DNA of 61,455 nucleotides from Opitutaceae bacterium. Its GTDB lineage: Bacteria; Verrucomicrobiota; Verrucomicrobiia; Opitutales; Opitutaceae. Of the stretch, positions 36,138-45,806 are shown one piece after another. The notes beneath the pieces are model-generated. The model was not told the DNA's origin. It made no database searches and worked only from the letters and a program-made list of their open reading frames with translations. The position numbers and the translations under genes were made by a program. The stretch lies in contig JADJZJ010000036.1 in NCBI GenBank assembly GCA_016715765.1, forward strand, positions 1-61,455. Direction: 5' to 3'. Each line of letters begins with the position of its first letter. Positions within the stretch are counted from its first letter, which is position 1.

Positions 36138-37115
36138 ATGACCAACGAACGACCGATTCCGCCCGAACAGGCCACCCCGGACGAGTTGCTTGCGCGCGGC
36201 AAGGACCCCGACCTCATATTCCAGACCGAGCTCGCCGCCGACGTGCGGCGCGCGGTCCACGCACCGGGCACGGCCATCGAGCTGGTTGCGCCGCTGCCGC
36301 CGGATCTCACGATCCGCTACGCGATCTTCGATCATGACGGCACCATCTCCACGCTCCGCCACGGGTGGGAGCAGATCATGGAGCCGGTCATGATGAAGGC
36401 GATTTTCGGCCGCACGGATCCGAGGGCCGACCCGGTGGTCCATGTCCGGATCCTCCAGCAGGTCCGCGAGTTCATCGACAAGACCACCGGCATCCAGACC
36501 CTCCTCCAGATGCACGGGCTGGCGCAAATGGTACGCGCCGCCGGTTTGGTGCCGGCCGACGAGGTGCTCGACGCGGCCGGCTACAAGCGGATTTACAACG
36601 AGGCCCTCATGAACCTGGTGGAACGGCGGCTCGACCGGCTGCGCAGCGGCGAACTCGGGGTGGACGATTACACGATGAAGAACGCCGTGCCGTTCCTGCA
36701 GCGCCTGCACGCGGCCGGCATCCGGCTCTACCTGGCAAGCGGGACCGATGAAGCCGATGTGATCCGCGAAGCCGAGCAGCTCGGGTATGCGTCGTTGTTC
36801 GAAGGCCGGATCTACGGGGCCAGTCACGACATCACCCACGACGCCAAGCTGATGGTGCTCAACCGCATCATCGGAGAAATTGGCGGCGAACAGGCGGCCC
36901 ACATCGTGACCTTCGGCGACGGACCGGTGGAGATTCGCGAGACCCGGCGGCGCGGCGGCGTGACCGTCGGTCTGGCGAGCAACGAGGTCCAGCGCTGCGG
37001 ACTGCAATTGGACAAGCGCACCCGGGTCATCCGGGCCGGCGCGCATTTGGTGGTGCCGGATTTTTCAGACATGGATACGCTGCTCGGACTATTGCGCATC
37101 GGAGTTGGGGTGTAG
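36138..37115 (+). CDS. HAD-superfamily hydrolase
   Basis: 325 residues. Motif I FDHDGT (D65/D67), motif II LASGTDEAD, and motif IV GDGPVEIRETRRRGG, with a helical cap between I and II. Cytoplasmic phosphatase or phosphomutase-like; substrate unknown. ATG 36138 is preferred; GTG 36108 would add ten residues. The stop codon TAG (37113-37115) is formed by the first bases of a family D repeat. The Gfo/Idh gene follows on the same strand after that repeat. Confidence 0.85.
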   Translation: MTNERPIPPEQATPDELLARGKDPDLIFQTELAADVRRAVHAPGTAIELVAPLPPDLTIRYAIFDHDGTISTLRHGWEQIMEPVMMKAIFGRTDPRADPVVHVRILQQVREFIDKTTGIQTLLQMHGLAQMVRAAGLVPADEVLDAAGYKRIYNEALMNLVERRLDRLRSGELGVDDYTMKNAVPFLQRLHAAGIRLYLASGTDEADVIREAEQLGYASLFEGRIYGASHDITHDAKLMVLNRIIGEIGGEQAAHIVTFGDGPVEIRETRRRGGVTVGLASNEVQRCGLQLDKRTRVIRAGAHLVVPDFSDMDTLLGLLRIGVGV

Positions 37116-37271
37116 GGCGGGGATTCCGATCCCCGCCTGTTTAGCTTCCCGCTAGAATCCAATCTTTCTCGTTCTCTTAATCTTTCTCTTTCTCGGTTTG
37201 AATAGGTTGGCGCACGATTGTGACCGAGGGCGGTCGCGCTCTCAGGCGGGGATCGGAATCCCCGCCCTACA
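37111..37271. repeat. Composite palindromic repeat, family D copy 3
   Basis: Outer arms TGTAGGGCGGGGATTCC (from 37111) and its inverse ending 37271 enclose the TTTCTC tract and a GACCGAGGGCGGTCGCGC module, in the same order as copy 1. The left edge supplies the HAD gene's stop codon. It fills the 177-bp gap to the next gene. Confidence 0.85.
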
Positions 37272-37292
37272 AAAAACACAAAGCCCACTCTC

Positions 37293-38474
37293 ATGAATGA
37301 CTCCACCCCTGCGGCGACGGCTCCAGCAAGAAAGGTGACGGCGGCCCTCGTGGGCTGCGGCGGCATCGCCCGCTCCCAGCATCTGCCCAATCTCACCCGC
37401 GCGCCGAATATCCGGCTGCAGGCCGTGTGTGATGTGCAGGCTGCGGCGGCCCAATCCGCCCAGGCGGACTACGGGGTGCCGCAGATGACGACGCGGTTTG
37501 AGGACCTCCTGCAGGATCCGGCGATTGAGCTGATCGTGGTGGCGACCAGGGAGGATTTTCAGGTCCCGCTGACCTGCCAGGCACTGGAGGCCGGCAAACA
37601 CGTGTACGTGGAAAAGCCGCTGGCCGACACGCCCGAGTCCTGCCGTCGGGTGGTGGAGGCGCAGGCCCGGCACCGAAAACTGGTGCAGGTCGGTTTCAAC
37701 CGGCGGTTCGCCCCGGCCTGTCGCGCGGCGCGGCGCATTTTGCTCAAGCGCGGGGGTGCGACCAACATCTACTTCCGCATCAGCGACGAGTACTGGAACT
37801 GGGGCCGCGCCAATCCGCCGGGCGTGCGGGTGATCCATGAGGTCTGCCATGTGTTCGACCTCCTCCGCTGGATCACCGGCTCGGAGGCGGTGTCGGTCTA
37901 TTGCGCCAGCGCCCGGGCGGACGACGAGATCTACACCCTCAAGTTCGCCTCGGGGTGCGTCGCGACCATCATGAATTCCGGCGAGGTCACCTGCGACCTG
38001 CCCAAGGAACGCCTCGAGATCGTGACCCGCGAACCGGGGGCGCTCATCGTGGAGGAATACACCGAGTTGCGCACCTACGGCTGCAAGGACGAGCCGGCGG
38101 TGTTCCGCTTTGCCGGCCACACGCACCCGGAGAGCGAGTTCACGCACAAGCTGCTCTTCGAAAAGCTCGGCACCGGGGCCGTGGATGCCTTTCGCCGGAT
38201 GCGCTGGGAACTCCGCAACCAGCAGGAGGCCGGGTTGCTCGACGGCAACGATGCGGAGCTCAGGAAATTCATGGAACGCAGCTTTCCCCATGTGAACTAC
38301 CTCGTGGACAAGGGCTGGCGCGCGGCGGTGGAGCATCTGGCCGACTGCATTTTGGGCCGGACGACCTTTGACGGGGCCGGCCCGCAGGACGCCTTGGCGG
38401 CCAGCCAACTGGCCGCCGCCGCCATCCGCAGCCGGGAGTCCGGCGAGGTGGTCCGGTTGAAACAAACGACCTGA
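37293..38474 (+). CDS. Gfo/Idh/MocA-family oxidoreductase
   Basis: 393 residues. A Rossmann N-terminus (VTAALVGCGGIARSQHLPNL, nucleotide-binding Gly residues), then the EKPLADTPESC motif whose Lys is the catalytic lysine of the family, and an alpha/beta C-terminal domain (VIHEVCHVFDLLRWITG with His residues typical of the sugar site). It would oxidise or epimerise a sugar or inositol derivative using NAD(P). Neighbours do not fix the substrate. Confidence 0.88.
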   Translation: MNDSTPAATAPARKVTAALVGCGGIARSQHLPNLTRAPNIRLQAVCDVQAAAAQSAQADYGVPQMTTRFEDLLQDPAIELIVVATREDFQVPLTCQALEAGKHVYVEKPLADTPESCRRVVEAQARHRKLVQVGFNRRFAPACRAARRILLKRGGATNIYFRISDEYWNWGRANPPGVRVIHEVCHVFDLLRWITGSEAVSVYCASARADDEIYTLKFASGCVATIMNSGEVTCDLPKERLEIVTREPGALIVEEYTELRTYGCKDEPAVFRFAGHTHPESEFTHKLLFEKLGTGAVDAFRRMRWELRNQQEAGLLDGNDAELRKFMERSFPHVNYLVDKGWRAAVEHLADCILGRTTFDGAGPQDALAASQLAAAAIRSRESGEVVRLKQTT

Positions 38475-38497
38475 CGTGCGGTATGATGCGATGGTGG

Positions 38498-38583
38498 CGT
38501 AGCGCGGAGCTTCAGCCCGCGCTTGTTCGCCGCACCGCCACTTCAATCTCCCGAACCAGTGCCGGCTGAAGCACGGCACTACG
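38498..38583. repeat. Hairpin pair, family E copy 2
   Basis: GTAGCGCGGAGCTTCAGCCC and AGTGCCGGCTGAAGCACGGC lie in order about 30 bp apart. The pair ends directly at the stop codon of the OPT transporter gene and fills the convergent gap after the Gfo/Idh gene. Confidence 0.7.
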
Positions 38584-40422
38584 TCAGGCCGCGATCACGC
38601 CGGCGACGATCAGCAGGGCGATGAGGATGCCCATGAGGCTTTCGCCGGCGATGAGGCCGGAGGCGACGGGGACGACGGTCTTCTCGGCCAGCTTCGGGGC
38701 GAAGCGGCGCATGGCCTCGGCGATGGCGGCGCCGAGAAACATCGCGATGCAGTTGCTGCCGGGGATGACCATCGCGATGCCCAGGCCGGAGGGCGAGGGG
38801 AGGAGCGGCCGCAGGCGGCGGGGGGCGAATTTTTCCAGCAGGGCCAGCGCCACGCCGAGGACGAGGCCGACCATGATGGCGGTGCGCGAGGTCGGATGCA
38901 GGGCGCCGATGCCGTCGGAGAACGCCTTGGACACCCCGGCCCACACGACGCACGAGGGCGCCGGCCAGGTCTCGCCGCCGAGCACGCTGGGGTCGGGCAA
39001 AATCAGGTTGAAGGCCGGGACCACCACGATGGCGCCGGCGACCACGCCGAACAGCTGGGCGTAGACCTGGTGGCGCGGCTTGGCCCCGAGCAGCCAGCCG
39101 GTCTTGAGGGTGGTCAGCAGGTCCGCCGCGTGCAGGCCGATGCCGCCCGTGACGTTGGCCGACATGATGTTGCCGGAAAGGTTTCCGGGCGTGATGATGC
39201 CGTAGATCATCTGCGTGACCGGGCCCAGCGCCTTCGTGGGCGTGACGTCGGTCTCGCCGGTGACCCGGGCCGCGACAAAGCCCATCACCACGGCCAGCGG
39301 GACGGCAATGAGGCCGGCCCACAGCGGAATCTGGAAGAGCCAGACCATCAGGAAGACCACGCCCGGGGCGAGGATCACGAAACCGGCGGGGAACCACCAT
39401 TCGGGACATTCCACGGCCGCGATGCCGCGGTCGGTGACCTTGCCGCGGTTGAAAATTTGGGTCAGCCCGGTGAACGACCGGGCGATGCTCTTGTAATCAA
39501 TCGCGAATGACGTCAGCCCGGCGGCGACCAGCAGGGCGGCGCCCGGCCAGAGGGTCCACGCCACGATGGCCTTGTAACTCACGGCTGTGACAATGCCGCG
39601 CTCCACCAGCGAGGGTGCGAGCACGGCGTAGGTGAGCACGCCGCCGAGCAGGAGCGACCAGCCGGTCCGGAAACTCATCAGGGCGCCGCCGCCGAGCAGG
39701 ACGACCTCGGCCTTGAATGAAATCGTCCACTCCGCCAGCTGCCGGCCGGCGAGCATGACGGGCAGGCCGAAGGTCCCGGGGATGATGTGCCACGCGTCGC
39801 GCAGCCAGGTGACAATCGCGGCGAAGACGGCGGACCCCGCCAGCCAGGACGCCTTGCTGGCGCCGGCACCGGAGGCGGCGGCATGGATGGAGCTGATGGT
39901 CTCGGCGGTGGCCGTGCCGGTGGGGAAGGCGAGACCCTCCTGATTGATGAGCTGGCGCTTGATCGGAATCGCCGCGAAGACGCCCAGCGCGGCGATCAGG
40001 GCGAACCAGGCGATCATCGGGAGCGGCTCGGGTCGCATCGTCGTGACCATCAGCAGCGCGCCGAACGCCGCCATGTTGCCGCCGCCGGTCATGAAGCCGG
40101 CGCCGGACGCCACGGTCGTCAGGGCGTTGTTCTCGAGGACGCCGAGGGGCTTTTTGACGAGGCGGACCGCCTGGAGGAACTGAAAGGCGCTGAAGGCGAG
40201 GATGCACGCGGTGAGGGTGACGCCCATGCTCCAGCCGGTTTTGAAAAAGACGTAGAGGTTGGAGAGGCTCATCGCGCCGCCGATCAGCATGCCCACGATG
40301 GTGGCCCGCACGGTCAGGTTGGCGGCATTGGGCTGGTAGGTCAGGGTCAGCCACTCGGTCTCGCGCGGGGTGTCGGGCAAATCAGACGGCGGCGGCGGCG
40401 TGGCAGCGGTATTTTCGGACAT
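38584..40422 (-). CDS. OPT-family oligopeptide/metal-chelate transporter
   Basis: 612 residues from ATG 40422. A short soluble N-terminus (TPPPPSDLPDTPRETEW) precedes about 15 hydrophobic helices. The N-terminal half (NLTVRATIVGMLIGGAMSLS) and the EGLAFPTGTATAETISS motif are typical of bacterial OPT transporters. It would import oligopeptides or metal chelates with protons. The ATG follows the weak sequence CATT; nothing suggests specific regulation. Confidence 0.88.
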   Translation of the reverse strand: MSENTAATPPPPSDLPDTPRETEWLTLTYQPNAANLTVRATIVGMLIGGAMSLSNLYVFFKTGWSMGVTLTACILAFSAFQFLQAVRLVKKPLGVLENNALTTVASGAGFMTGGGNMAAFGALLMVTTMRPEPLPMIAWFALIAALGVFAAIPIKRQLINQEGLAFPTGTATAETISSIHAAASGAGASKASWLAGSAVFAAIVTWLRDAWHIIPGTFGLPVMLAGRQLAEWTISFKAEVVLLGGGALMSFRTGWSLLLGGVLTYAVLAPSLVERGIVTAVSYKAIVAWTLWPGAALLVAAGLTSFAIDYKSIARSFTGLTQIFNRGKVTDRGIAAVECPEWWFPAGFVILAPGVVFLMVWLFQIPLWAGLIAVPLAVVMGFVAARVTGETDVTPTKALGPVTQMIYGIITPGNLSGNIMSANVTGGIGLHAADLLTTLKTGWLLGAKPRHQVYAQLFGVVAGAIVVVPAFNLILPDPSVLGGETWPAPSCVVWAGVSKAFSDGIGALHPTSRTAIMVGLVLGVALALLEKFAPRRLRPLLPSPSGLGIAMVIPGSNCIAMFLGAAIAEAMRRFAPKLAEKTVVPVASGLIAGESLMGILIALLIVAGVIAA

Positions 40423-40521
40423 GATGGAAATGGCCGGAAAATGAGGATACGGCCGGCGGCTGCAAGACCGGGGAAAGGCTCCCGGCACACTTCACTGGCG
40501 ATGGACCCGTCGAATGCTTTG

Positions 40522-40587
40522 CCGCGGATTACGCGGATAGACGCGGATAATACCTCCGTCATCCGCGTCAATCCGCGTGATCCGCGG
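40522..40587. repeat. Short inverted repeat with CGCGGAT 10-bp period
   Basis: CGCGGAT units at about 10-bp spacing (40522-40551) face an inverted ATCCGCG series (40561-40587). It sits between the acyltransferase gene's end and the OPT gene's start. It is the same architecture as the 70-350 arms with a different unit. Confidence 0.65.
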
Positions 40588-40619
40588 AAAGGATTGGATT
40601 CAGGGCGGAGGCCCAGAGA

Positions 40620-41735
40620 CTACGCGATCGCTGGCGGCTGGCTCCGGTTTTTCAGGCGCAGGAAATACCGCTCGATGCCGTAATAGGAACCGGCGGCGAT
40701 CAGGACCACGATGGCCGCCCGGAGGATTTCCACCGCCACCGGCGGCAGGCCCAGGGACGCGAACCGCGCCGCGGGCAGGATTTTCCCCACCGGCACGTGC
40801 CACAGGTAGATTGAATAGGAGACGACGCCGAACCAGGCCAGGACCCGCAGGGATGCGGCCTTGGCGACAAAAGAGTATTGGCTCAACTGCGTGGTCAAAA
40901 TGAGCAGGGCGGTCGCGCCGCCCGCCACGCCGAATCCCCCGAGATAGGCCGTCGGCGCGTTTTGGTGGACCGTGTAAATCATCGTGGCGAGCACGGCGAT
41001 ACCGGCGGTCTCAAAGCTCCGGATCGTCCACCGGTCGAAGAACCGCAGCGGACTCGCCTGCGGATCATTGAAGTGGCCGAGACGGAGCAGCGCCACGCCG
41101 GCGCCGAGGAAGACGGAATCGAGGCGCGCATCCGTGTCGGCGTACAAATAGCTGGCTTCCCAGCCCATCATCCACGCCGTCGCGCGCCACAGTCCGGAGG
41201 CCAGGGCGATCGTGAAAGCCAGGGCACCCAGCATCCACAGGTCCGCGCCGCGCCGCCGGGTGACCGCGACGACCATCAGCGCCCACAGGATGTAGAAATG
41301 CACCTCGATCGCGAGGGACCAGGTATGGCCCATGCCGCCGGCCCAGGCCCGGGGGTCCAGCGCGAGCACCCAGTTTGAGAAATAGCCCAGCACGGAAACG
41401 GCCATCAGGGTCACGCGCGGCGCCTCGACGGGAGGGTGCAGGACAAAGACGGACGCGACCGAAAATGCCACCAGCACGACCAGGGCCGGATAGAGGCGCA
41501 ATCCGCGCCGGACAAAGAAACGGCCCAGGGAAATCCTGCCGGTCCGGGAATGTTCCTCCAGCAGCAGGGTCGTGATCAGAAATCCGCTGAGGGCGAAAAA
41601 CATGTCGACCCCGAAAAATCCGCCCGGCAGCCATTTCCAGCCGAGGTTGTGTCCGAGCACGACCAGCACGGCCACGCCGCGGATGCCGTCCAGCGCCGGT
41701 TGCCGCCCGAGTCGGGGTATGTGCGGGGAGAGCAT
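40620..41735 (-). CDS. Acyltransferase family 3 membrane protein
   Basis: 371 residues from ATG 41735. The N-terminus QPALDGIRGVAVLVVLGHNL, then GGFFGVDMFFALSGFLITTL, is the canonical acyltransferase-3 start, followed by about ten helices (FGVVSYSIYLWHVPVG near the end). Such proteins O-acylate surface polysaccharides or lipids from the membrane. The frame is open upstream to 41888 but that stretch overlaps a repeat. Confidence 0.88.
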   Translation of the reverse strand: MLSPHIPRLGRQPALDGIRGVAVLVVLGHNLGWKWLPGGFFGVDMFFALSGFLITTLLLEEHSRTGRISLGRFFVRRGLRLYPALVVLVAFSVASVFVLHPPVEAPRVTLMAVSVLGYFSNWVLALDPRAWAGGMGHTWSLAIEVHFYILWALMVVAVTRRRGADLWMLGALAFTIALASGLWRATAWMMGWEASYLYADTDARLDSVFLGAGVALLRLGHFNDPQASPLRFFDRWTIRSFETAGIAVLATMIYTVHQNAPTAYLGGFGVAGGATALLILTTQLSQYSFVAKAASLRVLAWFGVVSYSIYLWHVPVGKILPAARFASLGLPPVAVEILRAAIVVLIAAGSYYGIERYFLRLKNRSQPPAIA

Positions 41736-41833
41736 CTTAGGGTGCGGGATGCGTCTGCAAACCCGGGCATTTCGCCAGACCTGACAGGTCACTTGCAGCG
41801 CCGCGAATAAATGGGTGCAAGTGAAGGATTGAA

Positions 41834-41913
41834 GTAGGGCAGGTCTCCGACCTGCCCCGTTGACGTTTAACCTCGGTGCGGCGTGCAAAAGGCGGGTCAG
41901 AGACCCGCCCTAC
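41834..41913. repeat. Palindromic repeat, family F copy 2
   Basis: GTAGGGCAGGTCTCCGACCT (from 41834) pairs with GGCGGGTCAGAGACCCGCCC (to 41913). It occupies part of the 346-base divergent gap 41736-42081, whose remainder shows nothing I can assign. Confidence 0.7.
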
Positions 41914-42081
41914 TTGCTGCGATGCGGCGTCATGGTATTTAGCGAGCATCAATGAGTGAGCATGGCATGACCGCTTGCGGCTGCAAGCCCGGCCAAAGGT
42001 CCGGCAGGTTTGCACATCCTCCGGCTTTCCAAACGCCGGCAATTCCCCATGCTTCGGTCCTTCAATCAACCCCGCACCCCC

Positions 42082-42480
42082 ATGTCCAACGACCTCCTGA
42101 TCATCCGTTCCACCGACCTGCCACTCGAAACCGTCTGCCAGCGCCTCCCGGAGATCGCCGCCAGCCACAAGTTCGGCGTGCAGGCCGTGCACAACCTCCG
42201 CGAGAAAATGGAGAGCAAGGGCGTGCCCTTCGACCGCGAGTGCCGCGTCATCGAGGTCTGCAATCCGCGCCACGCGCAGGTCGTGCTCAACCAGGCCATC
42301 GAGATTTCCACCGCGCTGCCGTGCCGGATTGCGGTCTATGCCGAGGGCGGACGCACGATCCTCGCGACCATGAAGCCCTCGTTGCTGCTCACGATGTTCA
42401 ACGCCCCGGGGGCCGCGGCCACCGCGAAGGAAGTCGAGGACACGATGGTGCGCATCATGGATGAAACCTGCCGGGCCTGA
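42082..42480 (+). CDS. DUF302-domain protein
   Basis: 132 residues: a compact alpha/beta protein with TCRIAVYAEGGRTILATMKP-like strand order (LPCRIAVYAEGGRTILATMK) and a C-terminal helix AKEVEDTMVRIMDE, matching the DUF302 family of small cytoplasmic proteins of unknown function. The next gene starts 20 bp before its stop, in another frame. Confidence 0.8.
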   Translation: MSNDLLIIRSTDLPLETVCQRLPEIAASHKFGVQAVHNLREKMESKGVPFDRECRVIEVCNPRHAQVVLNQAIEISTALPCRIAVYAEGGRTILATMKPSLLLTMFNAPGAAATAKEVEDTMVRIMDETCRA

Positions 42481-43168
42481 CACCGTTCCCGCCGCCGGTT
42501 CCCGGTCCGAGAGCGCGGCGCATCGCGAGCTCAAGCAGCTCGCGCTGGCCTGGGCCCGATCGCAACGTTTGGTGCTGGCGGCCACGGAAGTCCGCCTGCC
42601 GCGCTCGAATTACCGGGCCGATGTCGCCGCGGCCACCCCGCGGTCGCTGCACGCCAATGCGCGCACCGCGGTCTTTGAATGCAAGGTGTCGCGGGCTGAT
42701 TTCCGGCGCGACAGTGCCCGGGAAAAAGGGGAGGCCGAGCGGCTGGCGGCACTGGAGCAAAGGCTGTCCGCATTGCGCGCGCTGATCGGCGGCCACCGTC
42801 CCGACCTGCGTCGCGGCGAGGAACTGTTCGCCGAGTACGACGCCGTGGACCTGCGCGGCGTGCGCCACCGGACCCACGCCCGCCTTGAGGCTGAATTCCG
42901 GATCGCGCAGCGCCGGCTGTACGAAGGCACGAAGTTTGCCCGCCTCGCCCGGTGGCGCGCCGCGAGCCTGCTGTACCTGGTCGCGGAGGATAGTCTCTTT
43001 GCGCCGCACGAGGTGCCCGACGGCTGGGGTCTGCTGATCCGCCGCGGAGCCGGCCTGGAACTCGTCATGCTGCCCCGCCTGCATGTCACCACCCCCGAGG
43101 AACGCGTGGCGCTGGTGGAGCGCATCGCCGCGGTGGGAAGCCGGGCCAGCAGTGAAGTTCAGGAGTAG
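42461..43168 (+). CDS. PD-(D/E)XK nuclease-like protein (MmcB-like)
   Basis: 235 residues. A helix AHRELKQLALAWARSQ is followed by a possible restriction-nuclease core: YRADVAA (D) then TAVFECKVSRADFRRDS, giving D-(X)n-ExK (ECK). This arrangement resembles MmcB-type and other PD-(D/E)XK DNA-repair proteins. It overlaps the DUF302 gene by 20 bp and is presumably translated with it. The TAG stop (43166-43168) lies within the left arm of a family A repeat, so the original C-terminus may have been altered by that insertion. Confidence 0.65.
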   Translation: MKPAGPDTVPAAGSRSESAAHRELKQLALAWARSQRLVLAATEVRLPRSNYRADVAAATPRSLHANARTAVFECKVSRADFRRDSAREKGEAERLAALEQRLSALRALIGGHRPDLRRGEELFAEYDAVDLRGVRHRTHARLEAEFRIAQRRLYEGTKFARLARWRAASLLYLVAEDSLFAPHEVPDGWGLLIRRGAGLELVMLPRLHVTTPEERVALVERIAAVGSRASSEVQE

Positions 43169-43236
43169 CTACGAGCGTGAGCGAGTGGATCACACGCTGC
43201 GCACGCCAAACTCCACTCGCTCACGCTCGTAGCCAC
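43165..43236. repeat. Palindromic repeat, family A copy 3
   Basis: Arms 43165-43189 and 43212-43236 with the conserved CGCTGCG loop. It supplies the stop codon of the nuclease-like gene and fills the convergent gap to the MFS gene. Confidence 0.85.
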
Positions 43237-43280
43237 CCGAAAATCCAGATACCATTGGCGATTGGTATGACAGGGGGCAC

Positions 43281-44612
43281 TTATCCAACATCCGGCTTTG
43301 GACGTTGGCGGTTGGACGTTGGTGGTTGGATGTTCACGGCCGGATCCGGCTTCGGGAACAGCAACAAGGCGGCCGTGCACGGCACCATCGCGACGCCGCA
43401 CAGGGCGTAGAACAGGTGATAGCCGCCGAGGTGCGCGGGGCCGAGGTTCCAGTCAATGCGGTTGAGCAGCCCCAGCAGCGGCACGGCGAGCATGCCGCCG
43501 ACGGCGGAGCAGCTCAGGTTGATGAGATTGAAGACCGCGAAATACGCCGGGCGCGCGCCCTGTGCCGGGACCGTGCCGTAGAGGGCGGCGGGGGCGGCGA
43601 CGCCGTAGATGCCATCGGCCACCGCGACGAAGGCCCACGCCACGATGATCGGCCACGCGCGGCCGGGCTCGGCAAACGGGAAGCAGAGAAAGAATGCCGT
43701 GTAGATCGGCGACGCCACCCAGAGCAGCCGGCGCGGGCCGATGCGGTCGCACACGCGGCCCAGCGCCGGCGTGAGCAGCAGCTTCACAACCAGATACCCG
43801 ACGCCCATGGAGGCGATGAGCCACGGCCGCATCTCCACGACCCTGAGGTTGAAGACCTGATAGTAGGCGCCGGCGAAGAAGAAGGGGAACATGTACAGCA
43901 CGGTGCCGAAGGTCAGCCGCATGAAGGCCTTTGTGCGCAGCACCTGGCCGATGTCGCGTGGATCGAAGGGCGCGGGCTCCTGCACCACCGGTTTGGTGGC
44001 GCGGACCAGCGTGAGGGCGGCCGCCACGCCGAAGATCGCACCGGTGATCAGCAGCCCGGCCAGGCCGGGGCCGTTGGTCTTGCCAAGCAATTCTACCCCG
44101 GCGCCGACCACGAGGGTCGAGGCGATGATCGCGATGCTGGAAAGGCGCAGCCGCTGGCCGATGTAGCGTCCGCGCAATCCGCTCGGGATGGTCGTGGCGA
44201 GCCAGTTGTCAGAATACGGCCGGGTGAGATGCAGGCAGGCCGACGCGAGAAAGAAGGCCAGCCCCAACGAGACGGGCCTGAGTTCGGCGGGCAGCAGCGG
44301 CGCCAGCAACACCGCGGTGATCAGGAGGATCGGCTCGATCAGCGCGACCGTGAGGATGAAGCGCTTGCGCCGCCGCATCCGGCTGGCCAGCGGCATGCCC
44401 AGCACCTGCAGGATGCAGGAGAAGCTGATGATGGCGGTGAAGTACCCCATCGCATCCTGCGGCACGCCGATCACGAGCGCGAACGCGGTGAACACCAGCG
44501 TCGTGCCGCCGCAGATCGTCTCGAACACGCCGCGGAGGCTGATGTTCCAATTGAACCACGCGAGCGACTCGCGGGTTTCGTGCGCTTTCAGGGACCGGAC
44601 CATGCGCTCCAT
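43281..44612 (-). CDS. MFS transporter
   Basis: 443 residues with about twelve hydrophobic helices in two halves (FETICGGTTLVFTAFALVIG early; YHLFYALCGVAMVPCTAALL at the end) and basic cytoplasmic loops such as SRMRRRKRF. Substrate is not evident. The first ~25 residues (MVRSLKAHETRESLAWFNWN) are soluble and typical of this MFS subgroup in Verrucomicrobiota. Confidence 0.82.
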   Translation of the reverse strand: MERMVRSLKAHETRESLAWFNWNISLRGVFETICGGTTLVFTAFALVIGVPQDAMGYFTAIISFSCILQVLGMPLASRMRRRKRFILTVALIEPILLITAVLLAPLLPAELRPVSLGLAFFLASACLHLTRPYSDNWLATTIPSGLRGRYIGQRLRLSSIAIIASTLVVGAGVELLGKTNGPGLAGLLITGAIFGVAAALTLVRATKPVVQEPAPFDPRDIGQVLRTKAFMRLTFGTVLYMFPFFFAGAYYQVFNLRVVEMRPWLIASMGVGYLVVKLLLTPALGRVCDRIGPRRLLWVASPIYTAFFLCFPFAEPGRAWPIIVAWAFVAVADGIYGVAAPAALYGTVPAQGARPAYFAVFNLINLSCSAVGGMLAVPLLGLLNRIDWNLGPAHLGGYHLFYALCGVAMVPCTAALLLFPKPDPAVNIQPPTSNRQRPKPDVG

Positions 44613-45086
44613 CGGGGCGGCACGGAGAAGTTGCTCGGGTTAGCGGTTGCCGGGAAACCGGTTCCGCTCACCGCGCACAGGCTTGGATGTGTGCAGACAG
44701 TCATGGGCGCGCAGGCGCGGCAATGGCCGGGGGGATGGGCGGGACGGGAACGGGAGGAGCGTCACGATGGACCGACAAAAGACGGGTTCGCCCGGACTGG
44801 CAAGCGTGTCACCGGCATCATGGAGGCGGTTCAGGGTTCGCCTTCACCCGGGGAGGCAACGTTCCGCAGGGAATCGCGTCGGCATCCTGTGATTGGCTGT
44901 CGGATATATTTACGAATCCAGCGAGTTTGGTGAAAATACCGGGACAACGAAAAATTGCTTTATATTGATAATCAATTTGTAGCGTCCTGGATGCAATCCA
45001 TGGCCTGGCATCTGCTTCTACGCGCGAAACATTCGGGACCCGCATCCGCCTGAGCTTCCATTTCCCCCACTAACTCACGCCGCTTC
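44613..45086. promoter_or_regulatory. Divergent intergenic region with AT-rich stretch upstream of the VPDSG-CTERM gene
   Basis: 474 bases. Positions about 44900-44990 are markedly AT-rich compared with surroundings and contain the perfect odd palindrome ATTGAT-A-ATCAAT (44964-44976), roughly 110 bp before ATG 45087. This is a likely promoter/operator area. The boxes cannot be assigned with confidence. The rest shows no gene. Confidence 0.4.
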
Positions 45087-45806
45087 ATGAAATACCGCCT
45101 CCTCCTCATAACCGCGTTCCTCACCCTGATCATCACGCCGGCCCGCGCCGGTTTTATCGGTGTGTACGATTACCTGTCGTCGCTCACCGAGCCGTTCGTT
45201 GCGCAGACCGGCGCGGAACCCTGGACTTTCCGCAATGGCGATCAGGACGGCACCCTGATGGGGGTGTATTCCAGCAACACCTATGGCGTAACCGGGCAGT
45301 ATGCGCAGTTCGGCGGAGCCGCCGGCATCGGCGGGGCGCAAGGCGGAACGGCGGGTACAAACGAAGCCGCCGGCATTTTCACCCACACGGCCAGCACCGG
45401 TCTGACCACGGCGGTCTTTCAGGCGGACTCTTCATTTTTGGCCCAGTCCTTCGTTATCACCTCGGAATTGGTCACAAACGGCAATTTGGGCAATGGCATC
45501 GATCTCACCCTGCGCACCGTGGTCGGCGGCAACGTCGTGGATCATGGGACCATGAGCATTTTCAACACGCTCAGCGGGCAAACCATCTTCGATTTCGGCC
45601 TGGCGGGACTTCAGTTCAACGCCGGGGACAAAGTGGCGGTCATGTTCTCAGCCCGCGGCACTTACCTGTATGACCACGGTTGGTGGGACATTGCGCTCCA
45701 CGAGGCCGGACCGGGCGCTCCCTCCGTTCCCGATCACACCTCCACGGCGCCGCTGCTGGTCGGCGGCTTGCTGGCATTGGCCGCCCTGCGCCGGCGCATC
45801 TTGTAA
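45087..45806 (+). CDS. Exported protein with VPDSG-CTERM-type sorting tail
   Basis: 239 residues. Signal peptide LLLITAFLTLIITPARA, a beta-rich passenger (Gly/Thr/Ser-rich), and a C-terminus APSVPDHTSTAPLLVGGLLA then LAALRRRIL: the motif VPD, a hydrophobic helix and a basic cluster. This is the VPDSG-CTERM variant of exosortase sorting signals found in Verrucomicrobiota. After export the tail would be cleaved by an exosortase, which is not in this window. Passenger function unknown. Confidence 0.82.
   Translation: MKYRLLLITAFLTLIITPARAGFIGVYDYLSSLTEPFVAQTGAEPWTFRNGDQDGTLMGVYSSNTYGVTGQYAQFGGAAGIGGAQGGTAGTNEAAGIFTHTASTGLTTAVFQADSSFLAQSFVITSELVTNGNLGNGIDLTLRTVVGGNVVDHGTMSIFNTLSGQTIFDFGLAGLQFNAGDKVAVMFSARGTYLYDHGWWDIALHEAGPGAPSVPDHTSTAPLLVGGLLALAALRRRIL

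Noticed and set aside
44964..44976. Fur box
   Set aside because: ATTGATAATCAAT is palindromic and AT-rich but too short for the 19-bp Fur consensus, and no iron genes are adjacent.
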